DNA from: Sulfuricella denitrificans skB26
GTDB taxonomy: Bacteria; Pseudomonadota; Gammaproteobacteria; Burkholderiales; Sulfuricellaceae
Assembly (NCBI RefSeq): GCF_000297055.2
Contig: NC_022357.1
Location: 2,758,501 to 2,822,500 of the forward strand
Reading direction: 5' to 3'
DNA: 64,000 nt
Part shown: in pieces, positions 27,878 to 35,197 of the stretch
Numbering within the stretch: position 1 is the first letter of the stretch
Layout: every line of letters starts with the position of its first letter
The notes under the pieces: model-generated
What the model was told of the DNA's origin: nothing
Database searches by the model: none
The model's input: only the letters and a program-made list of their open reading frames with translations
Translations under genes and position numbers: made by a program

Positions 27878-28391
27878 TCAGAGCAAGCCACTCGTCAGCC
27901 CGGTACCGATGACCACATCATCGTGGCCACGGCCAATTCGACAAAACGCAGGGGACCTTCTTCAATAACCGTTTGCCGATCCAGGCGCCGGCAAAGGCGA
28001 AGAACGTGGCGGCCAGCACGAGGCTGGCGAAGCGCGGCGACAGTTCGAGCAGAGCGAAGGCGGCTATTGGCGCGCTGATAGCCGCCTTGACCGGCGTGAT
28101 CTCGTGCACGCGACCGCCCAGCGTGTAGCTGGCGAGCGCCGGCAGTTGGGCGAAAACGGCCGGCAGACCGAAGCGCGCCACCGTGCGCCAGTCAGTCTTC
28201 TTAGCCATCAGCCCAAACTTGAAGATGTTGTTGGCGAAATACACGACTGCCGTAGCTGCAATAGCCAGCGGCACCGGGAGGAACAACACGAACACCGGCA
28301 TCAGAACCGTCCCAAGACCAAAACCAAAACCAGAGAAGAGTGTCAGACCGGAGGTCAGTAGCGCAACAACGCTAATCAAGACAAGTTCCAT
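27878..28391 (-). pseudogene. Decayed TauE/SafE-family sulfite/anion exporter gene
   Basis: The main frame starts MELVLISVVALLTSGLTLFSGFGFGLGTVLMPVF, a typical TauE/SafE N-terminus, and ends ...GAWIGKRLLKKV before running into an early stop at 27918. The expected family tail appears in two other frames: RFVELAVATMM, then VVIGTGLTSGLL with a stop at 27878-27880. Two frameshifts are therefore present. In addition, ALLELSPRF is followed at once by ASLVLAATFFAFAG, so the central membrane region of about 75 residues of a normal 250-residue TauE is missing. TauE proteins export sulfite or sulfonate-related anions, which would suit a sulfur oxidiser. This copy is probably inactive. Confidence 0.8.
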
Positions 28392-28406
28392 ATGTGAGCC
28401 ATTGCC

Positions 28407-28442
28407 AAATAATCGAAGTTCGATAACGAACTTCGATTATTT
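28407..28442. other. Perfect 16-base-pair palindromic hairpin
   Basis: Arms 28407-28422 and 28427-28442 are exact complements (AAATAATCGAAGTTCG) around a 4-base ATAA loop. On the plus strand it ends in a run of five Ts. It lies 16 bases upstream of the TauE-like start and downstream of the barrel-protein gene on the minus strand. It could be a bidirectional terminator or an operator; the core AAGTTCG also occurs upstream of the barrel gene. Confidence 0.55.
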
Positions 28443-28474
28443 TTGAGTCAATCTTGATGCGATTAGCGTGTTAA

Positions 28475-28531
28475 TTAAAGCGAGAGTATCCAGTTGGCCA
28501 GATTTTTCTGCTCTTTAATATCCTTGGTAAA
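28475..28531 (-). pseudogene. Remnant of the 3' end of a second small cytochrome c gene
   Basis: The minus strand reads TKDIKEQKNLANWILSL followed by a TAA stop. This matches the C-terminus TKDINEQKNLADWILSL of the intact cytochrome at 29636-29989, with few DNA differences over about 52 bases. Similarity ends sharply upstream at about 28531. With the cytochrome b remnant nearby, this indicates a second, largely deleted copy of the electron-transfer cluster. Confidence 0.85.
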
Positions 28532-28590
28532 GTCGACGGACAGGCTTTCAAAAAGCAACCATTTCGGAACAATATCTGGTCGTAATCAAA

Positions 28591-29394
28591 TCACCATGTC
28601 CATTGGTAGCCAACATAAGAAGAAAACTTGTTCGTGTTATCGACATTTGTCAGCCCTTTGCCGGCGCTGAAGAGTAAGTGGTTATGCTCGTCGAAGTTGT
28701 AAGACCCGCCGAGGTTGAAGCCCGTACTAGAGCCTTGGCCCGCAACCTGTTCTGTGTTGTGAAATATCTCGCCACCCAGAGTTAGATGCTCGGAAAGCTC
28801 CTTCTGCACCTGCCAACCAAAGAACCAGTAATTTTTAGCATCCGGGGCGTGGTTGATCCAATAGCCTCCACCGCCGTAACTTTGCCATTCGCCCCATTTC
28901 TTTTGCAGCCAGATGGGCAGAAACATCTGTGCATCGCCGTTGCCCAGTCCCTTGTCCGCGTTCCCGGTGTGTGTCACAAGGATAGGGAAAGTACCAACCA
29001 TCGGACGGCTGTCGGTCTCTTGCATGAAACGATATTTGACGCCGAACTCAACATCGCCAAGCCCTCGTTGGCGCGGCCCTTCCGCCGGGCTGCTAAATAC
29101 GACTGGAGCGATGATGTGAAGCATGACATCGGGTGCCGATCCGTAGTTGAATTCGAAATGAGGCAGGGTTCCTGTCCGACCATCGACTGTCTTGATCTGC
29201 TGTGTTGCAATATAGAACTCATGATGTTGGTATTCCACGGGCTCCGGATCGTCGGTCCGATAAGGTGGGCCCGCCAACGCCGGAATCGATAGGCATGCCA
29301 TGCAATACACGAGCGTGTTGACGGCCAGACTGGTCTTACGATCCATGACAAGACGAATTGCCTTACCCGATGCTATTTCCATTTTCTGCGTCAT
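28591..29394 (-). CDS. Outer-membrane beta-barrel protein (transporter-like)
   Basis: A 267-residue exported protein. AAGGAAC lies about seven bases before the ATG at 29394. A signal sequence with a long n-region ends near LSIPALAGPPYRTDDPEPVEYQHHEFY. The mature part has alternating aromatic/polar beta strands and ends SSYVGYQWTW, with the terminal aromatic residue expected for BAM-inserted barrels. It resembles the broad 'transporter/MetA-pathway' barrel group (from memory of the PPYRTDDPEPVEYxHxEFY motif). It is last in the sigma-54-linked cytochrome cluster, so it could be the outer-membrane part of that system. The substrate is unknown. Confidence 0.75.
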   Translation of the reverse strand: MTQKMEIASGKAIRLVMDRKTSLAVNTLVYCMACLSIPALAGPPYRTDDPEPVEYQHHEFYIATQQIKTVDGRTGTLPHFEFNYGSAPDVMLHIIAPVVFSSPAEGPRQRGLGDVEFGVKYRFMQETDSRPMVGTFPILVTHTGNADKGLGNGDAQMFLPIWLQKKWGEWQSYGGGGYWINHAPDAKNYWFFGWQVQKELSEHLTLGGEIFHNTEQVAGQGSSTGFNLGGSYNFDEHNHLLFSAGKGLTNVDNTNKFSSYVGYQWTW

Positions 29395-29635
29395 GACTAT
29401 GTTCCTTTAAAAATATTTTCTCTGGTTCTACACTGATGGACTCAAGTTCGATTGCGCTAACAGATCTTTGGCAAGACACGGCCATGCGGAAAGTCAAAGT
29501 TCGCACAACTTCCCGCGAACTTAATGCAGGCTCAAGGTTAACTGTTACATCTCTGGACCCCGTCGAGCCAGACTTGCCCTTAATTTGACCAATATCAGCC
29601 GTTTTTCACCTATGCATTGCACGGCAACGAGACAC
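29395..29635. promoter_or_regulatory. Spacer with repeated AAGTTCG words upstream of the barrel gene
   Basis: A 241-base gap between the small cytochrome c and the barrel gene. AAGTTCG occurs at 29444-29450, and an inverted pair AAGTTCGC/GCGAACTT lies at 29497-29504 and 29515-29522. The same word forms the palindrome at 28407-28442. These may be operator sites for a separate promoter of the barrel gene, but no regulator or -35/-10 was identified. Confidence 0.35.
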
Positions 29636-29989
29636 CTAGAGCGAGAGTATCCAGTCGGCCAGATTTTTCTGCTCGTTAATGTCCTTGGTATCGATGAGCT
29701 TGTGCTTCTCTTCCTTGCCGTCTGATAACTTGACCATCGGCTCCGTGGTGAAGTTGGTAATCAGCTTGCTCTGGCCATCGGCCTTGCCCTTGTATTTAGC
29801 CGCAACTTTCTTGTAGGAAGGGCCCTTTTTGGTCTTGTCGATTGCATGGCACTTCATACAGTCGTTCCTCTTTGCCAGTGCTTTTGCCGCGTCCGCATCG
29901 AAGGCGGATGCCTGAGACGGCATGAGCATGGCCACAGAAAAAGTAAACAACGTGGCGGTGATAATTCGAAAGTTGATTTTGCGTTTCAT
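29636..29989 (-). CDS. Small periplasmic class I cytochrome c
   Basis: A 117-residue protein with signal peptide MKRKINFRIITATLFTFSVAMLMPSQASA. It carries one haem-binding motif CMKCH (residues 44-48), GPSYKKVAAKY, and a likely axial methionine at about 85 (TTEPMVKL). The mature part is about 88 residues and resembles cytochrome c551/c552. It follows the multihaem-cytochrome b gene and probably shuttles electrons for it. Haem attachment needs the Ccm system encoded at 20.5-27.4 kb. Confidence 0.92.
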   Translation of the reverse strand: MKRKINFRIITATLFTFSVAMLMPSQASAFDADAAKALAKRNDCMKCHAIDKTKKGPSYKKVAAKYKGKADGQSKLITNFTTEPMVKLSDGKEEKHKLIDTKDINEQKNLADWILSL

Positions 29990-30089
29990 TTTTAATCTCC
30001 TTATGAACTTTGTTTAGAACCTAATTTGAAAAAATCCCTGTTTCCTGTAGCCAGCACTTTCATGAGTTCAGCCGCATGACTGATTTTAT

Positions 30090-32093
30090 TTAACCGGCTC
30101 CTCCCAGGAATCCCACAATCACCAGAACAAGCAAGGTCAGTCCAATGGCGATCAGGATCAGACCCAGGAGTTTGGATCCCAGCGTCATCGGCCGTGACGG
30201 TGCATCCACCAGATACTTGTCCAGTTCGCCCGCATCCACCAGCCGCTGATACTGGGCCGGATGCTCGCGGCGGAACTCTTCCAGCGACTGGGTGCCGGTA
30301 AACATCACGATGTCCGGAGGCGGCAGCTTGTCCGGCCGGAAGTGATTATTGAAGAAGTGCACCGTGAAGAGGAACACCGCCGCCAGGAAGGCTTCCTCGC
30401 CGTGCACGATAGTGGCGACGTTGAAGATCCAGCCCGGCAGGTAGGCCGCAGTCACGGTCGGGAAGGCCAACAACAGGCCGCTACCACCGATAATGGAGAC
30501 GCCCCAGAACACCGCCCAGTAGTCGAACTTCTCGAAGTAGGTCCAGCGGTCGAAGCGCGGTTTCTCGCCCTTGCCGACAAACCACTTGAACATGCCCACC
30601 ATGTCACTGAGATCCTTCCAGTTAGGCACTAGCGATTCGGGGCCGAACCAGCGGAACCTCCTGTCGCGCAACAGACGCTGCATCACATAGATGAAATGAA
30701 TGAAGAAGATGCCGACAAACAATGCAGCCGCTACCCGATGGATCAGGGCGAGGCCACGGGCGCCGCCCAATGCCTGGGCAACGACCGGCGCCCAGGCGCT
30801 ATGGGAGAACAGCGCCGCGGTACCAGTCAGCACCAGCGTCATGGTGATCAGGGCGAAAGCCAGGTGAGCGATGCGCCAGCCGACCGGGAAGCGCTGGAAG
30901 AATTTCTTCTCGTTCAACAGCATCCCTTCGGTGCGCACGTGCGGAACGTTCTTGTGTTCCTTGCGCTCCTGCCATTCACGGTAATACCACAAGCCGGAAT
31001 GCAGCCAGAAGAAGGCGAATACGCCGATCAGCAAGGCAATCATAAATTTGGTGGAGATCCACACCTGCGGATACTTTGCGAAATCGTGGCTGTTGGCATG
31101 CGGGGCAAAGGTGGCGAAGCCTGCGGTGGCCAGCTGCTTTTTCTTGCCGTCATGACACTCCTGGCAGGTCTTCAGGCGATTGTTGGGGTGCACCTTGGAC
31201 TTGGGGTCCTTTGCCGACAGAATGCCATGGCTGCCGTGGCAGTTGTAGCACTTTGCCGTGTCGACATAGCCCAGCTTCGTAACTTGGCCATGATAGGTAT
31301 CACGGTAGGACTTGAGGTTTTCCTTGTGGCAACTGCCGCAAGCCTCGTTGTTCAGGAGCTTGAACGAATCCAGTGAAGTATTGGTAATTTCGTGGTTGGT
31401 GTGGCAACTGGTGCAGACGGGCGCCTTGGCATTGTTCTTGTCGAGAACTTCCTTTCCATGCACGGACTCTGAGTAGGTTTCGAGCTGCTCGTCGTGGCAT
31501 TTCTCACCACACAGGGCGGGAACCTCCTTGCGCCACGCGGCATATTGCGGGCTCTTCTTGTCAGCCGGCACGTTGAAACCGTGCGTGTCGTGGCATTGGG
31601 TGCAAGTTGCGTTAACCTGGGACGGATCATCCTGATTCGGACGGGCATGGAAGGATTTTTTGTAGGCCGCGATGTTCTTGGCCACGATTTCCAGCCGAGG
31701 CTGGGAGCCGGTCGTGCCGGCCTGCTTGGCCTTGTCCCACAGGACTTGATGGCACTGCGCACAGTCGGGTGCCTTGGCACTGCTCTTCTGGTGCGGGCTG
31801 ATGTTATCGGTGATGTCGGTGTGGCAGGCGACGCATTCCATCTTGGCGTGGACGCTCTTGCCGTATTTGTCCGGGTCGATGTCATGCAGCGGACGAGCTT
31901 CCCCGTCAGCTCCCGGTACTTCGAGTTTGCCCTTGATGCCGTCGTGGCAGGTCTGGCAGGTCGCGTTGTCTAGTTTTTGCGATGCATGCGCAGCTTTTTG
32001 GATATCGGCGGCCGTGACTGGAAAGGTCGTCAGGACTCCCGCCAAGCAGACAGCGGCTGCCAAAAACCACTTCGAAAATTGACTGGTACGCAT
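30090..32093 (-). CDS. Nine-haem cytochrome c fused to a membrane cytochrome b
   Basis: A 667-residue protein with signal peptide (cleaved near TFPVTAAD). The periplasmic part carries eight CxxCH motifs, at about 46, 87, 111, 164, 227, 252, 282 and 310. A ninth motif has an extra residue, CGEKCH at 195-200. From about 345 on there are five or so membrane segments with spaced histidines (FFWLHSGLWYY, GWRIAHLAF, ALIHRVAAALF, ATIVHGEEAF), typical of cytochrome b561/formate-dehydrogenase-gamma-like domains. This fusion could pass electrons between the quinone pool and periplasmic partners. No catalytic subunit is adjacent. A decayed second copy of its end lies at 27680-27873. Confidence 0.88.
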   Translation of the reverse strand: MRTSQFSKWFLAAAVCLAGVLTTFPVTAADIQKAAHASQKLDNATCQTCHDGIKGKLEVPGADGEARPLHDIDPDKYGKSVHAKMECVACHTDITDNISPHQKSSAKAPDCAQCHQVLWDKAKQAGTTGSQPRLEIVAKNIAAYKKSFHARPNQDDPSQVNATCTQCHDTHGFNVPADKKSPQYAAWRKEVPALCGEKCHDEQLETYSESVHGKEVLDKNNAKAPVCTSCHTNHEITNTSLDSFKLLNNEACGSCHKENLKSYRDTYHGQVTKLGYVDTAKCYNCHGSHGILSAKDPKSKVHPNNRLKTCQECHDGKKKQLATAGFATFAPHANSHDFAKYPQVWISTKFMIALLIGVFAFFWLHSGLWYYREWQERKEHKNVPHVRTEGMLLNEKKFFQRFPVGWRIAHLAFALITMTLVLTGTAALFSHSAWAPVVAQALGGARGLALIHRVAAALFVGIFFIHFIYVMQRLLRDRRFRWFGPESLVPNWKDLSDMVGMFKWFVGKGEKPRFDRWTYFEKFDYWAVFWGVSIIGGSGLLLAFPTVTAAYLPGWIFNVATIVHGEEAFLAAVFLFTVHFFNNHFRPDKLPPPDIVMFTGTQSLEEFRREHPAQYQRLVDAGELDKYLVDAPSRPMTLGSKLLGLILIAIGLTLLVLVIVGFLGGAG

Positions 32094-32147
32094 GTTTTTT
32101 CCCGATGCTGAGATGCGGCTGGTCGATTGACCGGTGCCATCAAAGAA

Positions 32148-32187
32148 CAGCCTGCCCGTGCCTGATCGCCAGACACCGGGCAGGCTG
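32148..32187 (-). other. Intercistronic hairpin between the dihaem and multihaem cytochrome genes
   Basis: Perfect 11-base arms CAGCCTGCCCG/CGGGCAGGCTG at 32148-32158 and 32177-32187 with an 18-base loop. It lies 12 bases after the end of the upstream gene, and TTCTTTG follows on the minus strand. The weak T run suggests a partial terminator or an RNA-stabilising stem, giving more of the first transcript than of the second. Confidence 0.45.
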
Positions 32188-32198
32188 CTGGTGCCGGA

Positions 32199-33515
32199 TT
32201 ACGGCAGCTTGACGGCGTTGATGTCCACCTTGGTGCCCTTCTTGACACCGAGCCCCAAGGTTTTCTCGAAGGAAATCTGGTGACCGCGTGTAGTGATGTT
32301 GTCATCATGCACGGCGAAGCCGATATTGTAGACACCGCCGGCCTTCAACGTTTTGTCGTCATCGTTGGTCAGCCCCAACGGACGGATCATCACTACTGTC
32401 CACATGCCATCCTTCCAGTTGGCAATGGCGTTGTTGTCGGCAGCCGAGCCCTTGGCATCCTCGCGACTGACGATGTAATCGGGAATCATGTCGCCTTCCT
32501 TCCAACCCGCGTTCGGATCAAACGGCACCGCGTTCTGCTCGCGAATCAGGAAGTGGTCGCCTCCCTTGTGCAGATCCAGCGCCTGGACCGATTTGTAGCC
32601 GACCTTTTTTGCGTCCCACATGAACTTGGGCTGGTGGGTTTCCTTGTTTGAATTGCCGCTGAACATGTCCTTGCCGGCATCGCCGTAGCGATACTCGAGC
32701 ACATAGCCGTCGTCGGCCATGCCGACCGCATGGCTACGGTGTGCGCGCCACTGGACCAGGTCGAGGAAGTAGCCTGCCGCCTTGAGCTTGGCGATTTCTT
32801 CCTGCGTCTTGCCGGTTTTCCAGTCGGACGGATCGGTACGGGTATCGGGCAGGTACTTGCGCACGTCGCCCTTCTTGATTGCAGTCAGCAACGGGTTGGC
32901 AGCGACGTCTTCCTTGGTGGCTACCTTGGGATTGTCGCGCTCTCCGTCATGGCAGGTCAGCCAGCAACCCTGCTTGGCAAAGCCGGCCACCTTGCCATCA
33001 TCGATCATGATCGACATGCGGTCTTCGTAGATACCAGGCTGCTTGCCTTCGTGAACGGGTTGGTCCAGTTTGGGGTAGCCCCAGACTTTCCATTCCTTAC
33101 CATCGAAGCGCAGGTATTGGTGCTCGCTGCCGGGATAGGGGTTGTCGGTTTTCCACTGGAAGCGCAGGTAGGCATTCTTGTTGTCGTACGCGGCCTGTAC
33201 CTTGAGTTCCTTATAGCCCGACTTGCCTGGAACCGGCGTGGGTTCCAGTCGGCCACCTTTCACGATCTTGTTGCCCATGTCCTTTTCGGCATCTTCTTCA
33301 TCATGACAGGACATGCAGGCATCGCCGCGCTTGACCTCTGCCGCAGCATTCTTGTGTTCGTCGCTACGCAACCATTCATAGGTTGATTGCCCTGGATAAA
33401 ACAGCGGGACTTTGACTATGGGAATCTTGGTCCAGTTGATCTTGGCTGGGTCGGCGGCCAGGGCAGAACCTGTGGTCAGGACGGCAAAGGCCAGGATAAA
33501 TGCACTTTTATTCAT
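32199..33515 (-). CDS. Periplasmic EB_dh-type (ethylbenzene dehydrogenase gamma-like) cytochrome
   Basis: The start is the ATG at 33515, after AAGGGGAT; it gives 438 residues with signal peptide MNKSAFILAFAVLTTGSALA. The fold region (YLRFQWKTDNPYPG, RMSIMIDDG, YVLEYRYGD, NIGFAVHDDN) matches proteins annotated as ethylbenzene-dehydrogenase-related, haem-binding gamma-type subunits. It also has a CMSCH haem c motif at 67-71 and a CX3CH motif (CWLTCH) at 184-189. In known systems such domains accept electrons from molybdoenzymes, but none is here. It is the first gene after a sigma-54 promoter, so the whole cytochrome operon is probably induced together. Confidence 0.85.
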   Translation of the reverse strand: MNKSAFILAFAVLTTGSALAADPAKINWTKIPIVKVPLFYPGQSTYEWLRSDEHKNAAAEVKRGDACMSCHDEEDAEKDMGNKIVKGGRLEPTPVPGKSGYKELKVQAAYDNKNAYLRFQWKTDNPYPGSEHQYLRFDGKEWKVWGYPKLDQPVHEGKQPGIYEDRMSIMIDDGKVAGFAKQGCWLTCHDGERDNPKVATKEDVAANPLLTAIKKGDVRKYLPDTRTDPSDWKTGKTQEEIAKLKAAGYFLDLVQWRAHRSHAVGMADDGYVLEYRYGDAGKDMFSGNSNKETHQPKFMWDAKKVGYKSVQALDLHKGGDHFLIREQNAVPFDPNAGWKEGDMIPDYIVSREDAKGSAADNNAIANWKDGMWTVVMIRPLGLTNDDDKTLKAGGVYNIGFAVHDDNITTRGHQISFEKTLGLGVKKGTKVDINAVKLP

Positions 33516-33554
33516 GACAATCCCCTTTAGTAAATATGGTGTAACTAAAAGGTT

Positions 33555-33570
33555 AGCAAGGGCTGTGCCA
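33555..33570 (-). promoter_or_regulatory. Sigma-54 (RpoN) promoter
   Basis: The minus strand reads TGGCACA-GCCC-TTGCT, which matches the RpoN consensus TGGCAC-N5-TTGC exactly, with GG at 33569-33568 and GC at 33557-33556. The expected start of transcription is about 33544, leaving a short leader with AAGGGGAT before the ATG at 33515. The adjacent NtrC-type activator with a GAFTGA loop fits such a promoter. Confidence 0.85.
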
Positions 33571-33633
33571 TCATCAATCCACAGCTTTAGTGCGGTTTTC
33601 TGAACTTCGTTGCAGGCAGACCTCATGACAGCG

Positions 33634-33673
33634 AATAACCGCTTATTAATAATAGTAAAAACAATTGGTTATT
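33634..33673. promoter_or_regulatory. Candidate activator-binding inverted repeat upstream of the sigma-54 promoter
   Basis: AATAACC at 33634-33640 and GGTTATT at 33667-33673 form a 7-base inverted repeat with 26 bases between. It lies 65-105 bases upstream of the -24 element, where enhancer sites for NtrC-type regulators usually are. Weak evidence on its own. Confidence 0.3.
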
Positions 33674-33793
33674 AGTGTTTACCGGATTTCAATTCTAAAA
33701 AGAGCGCTTAAGGGTACGTAAGACTGAAATGCCTCAATGGTCTCTGGGGTTTTACAGTGAGATGACTTTTTTCAGGATAAAAAGCCGAAGAAA

Positions 33794-33815
33794 ACTGTCA
33801 TTAAAAAATGACAGT
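33794..33815 (-). terminator. Likely rho-independent terminator of the regulator operon
   Basis: Perfect 9-base arms ACTGTCATT/AATGACAGT at 33794-33802 and 33807-33815 around four bases. On the minus strand the stem is followed by TTTTCTTC and a further T run. It lies six bases after the end of the response-regulator gene, insulating it from the sigma-54 promoter region. Confidence 0.6.
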
Positions 33816-33820
33816 CGTCA

Positions 33821-35197
33821 CTAATCTGTGACAAAACCCCAGCGTTTCATACGCACATAAAGATTCTGGCGTGGAATCCCGCTTAAACGGGCCGCTTCGG
33901 AGATATTTCCGCCGGCCCCGTCGAGCAGGCGACGCAAGTATTCGCGCTCGAACACGGCACGGGCATCCTGGTAAGCGAGCGCCTGCGCCGGGGCAGCGCT
34001 GTCCGGTTGACCTTCCTCTGACCGGTGGTCGGTAGTCGGATTGAGATGGATGGCATCGATGACCCCGCCGGGCTGAAGCGCGACGACGCGTTCGATACAA
34101 TGCTGAAGCTCTCGAACGTTGCCCTGCCAGCGGCAGGCTTCCAGGGCGCGCACCGCCGCCGGTGTGAAGGGGCCACATTCCTTGCCGAACTTGGTGTTGT
34201 AATGATCGAGAAAGTGGGCGGCCAGGCGGATGATGTCGCCTTCCCGCTCGCGCAGGGGCGGCAGGCGTACCGCCACCACGTTGATGCGATAGTACAGGTC
34301 CTCACGGAAGCCTCCGGCCTTAACTTCGCCGGCGAGGGAACGATTGGTGGCACAGATCAGGCGAAAATCGGTGGTGCGCGTCTGAGTGCTGCCGATCCGG
34401 GCAAAGCTGTGATCCTGCAGCACGCGCAACAGACTGCTCTGCAGCTTGGGGCTCATGTCGGCGATCTCGTCGAGGAACAGGTTGCCGCCATGAGCCTTCT
34501 CGAAATAGCCTGGATTCGCCTGGCCGGCGCCGGTAAAAGCGCCTTTCTCATAGCCGAAGAGCAGACTTTCCAGCAACGACTCCGGCAAACCTCCGCAGTT
34601 GACTTCGAGGTAGGGCTTGGAGGAACGCGTGCTCCAGGTGTGGATAAGTTTGGCGATGAGATCCTTGCCGGTGCCGCTTTCACCTTCCAGCAGCACTGTG
34701 GTATCCAGGCCGGCAACTTGGCGGATCTGGTCCAGCAGCCGTTCCATGGCCGGCGACTGACCAACTACATCAGGCGCACCCTCGGCCGCAAGGCGGGAGC
34801 GCAAACTGTCGATTTCGCGGTAGGCACGGTCAAGCTCGAGCGCCTTGCCGATCACCGCCTCCAGCGCCTCCAAATCTTCGAACGGCTTGGTCAGGTAGTC
34901 AAACAAGCCTTCGCGCACCGCCGCCACTGCATCGCGCACGTCAGCGAACCCAGTGATCAGTATCGCTACCAGCTTCGGCCGTCGCGCACGGAACTCGCGC
35001 AGCAGTTCGAGCCCGTTATCCCTGGGCAGGCGCTGATCCATCAGCACGAGGTTGAAATCCACTGCGGCAAACAGTTTCCGCGCTGCCGCTCCGTCCTCGG
35101 CCAGATGCACTTCGGCGGTCTTACGCATCATTTGCTCGATGAGCGTTCGAGTATAACGGTCGTCGTCGACGACCAGGATTTTAGGCAGCATGTTCAA
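33821..35197 (-). CDS. Sigma-54-dependent NtrC-family response regulator
   Basis: A 458-residue protein with three domains. The receiver (1-120) has DDD at 11-13, phosphoacceptor D54 in VLMDQRLP, and K103 in LTKPFED. The AAA+ domain (about 143-375) has Walker A GESGTGKD, the sigma-54-contacting GAFTGA loop (219-224), Walker B LFLDEIADMSP and an R-finger region. The Fis-type helix-turn-helix at the C-terminus is NISEAARLSGIPRQNLYVRMKRWG. It overlaps the histidine kinase gene by four bases. The most likely target is the sigma-54 promoter 250 bases downstream. Confidence 0.95.
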   Translation of the reverse strand: MNMLPKILVVDDDRYTRTLIEQMMRKTAEVHLAEDGAAARKLFAAVDFNLVLMDQRLPRDNGLELLREFRARRPKLVAILITGFADVRDAVAAVREGLFDYLTKPFEDLEALEAVIGKALELDRAYREIDSLRSRLAAEGAPDVVGQSPAMERLLDQIRQVAGLDTTVLLEGESGTGKDLIAKLIHTWSTRSSKPYLEVNCGGLPESLLESLLFGYEKGAFTGAGQANPGYFEKAHGGNLFLDEIADMSPKLQSSLLRVLQDHSFARIGSTQTRTTDFRLICATNRSLAGEVKAGGFREDLYYRINVVAVRLPPLREREGDIIRLAAHFLDHYNTKFGKECGPFTPAAVRALEACRWQGNVRELQHCIERVVALQPGGVIDAIHLNPTTDHRSEEGQPDSAAPAQALAYQDARAVFEREYLRRLLDGAGGNISEAARLSGIPRQNLYVRMKRWGFVTD

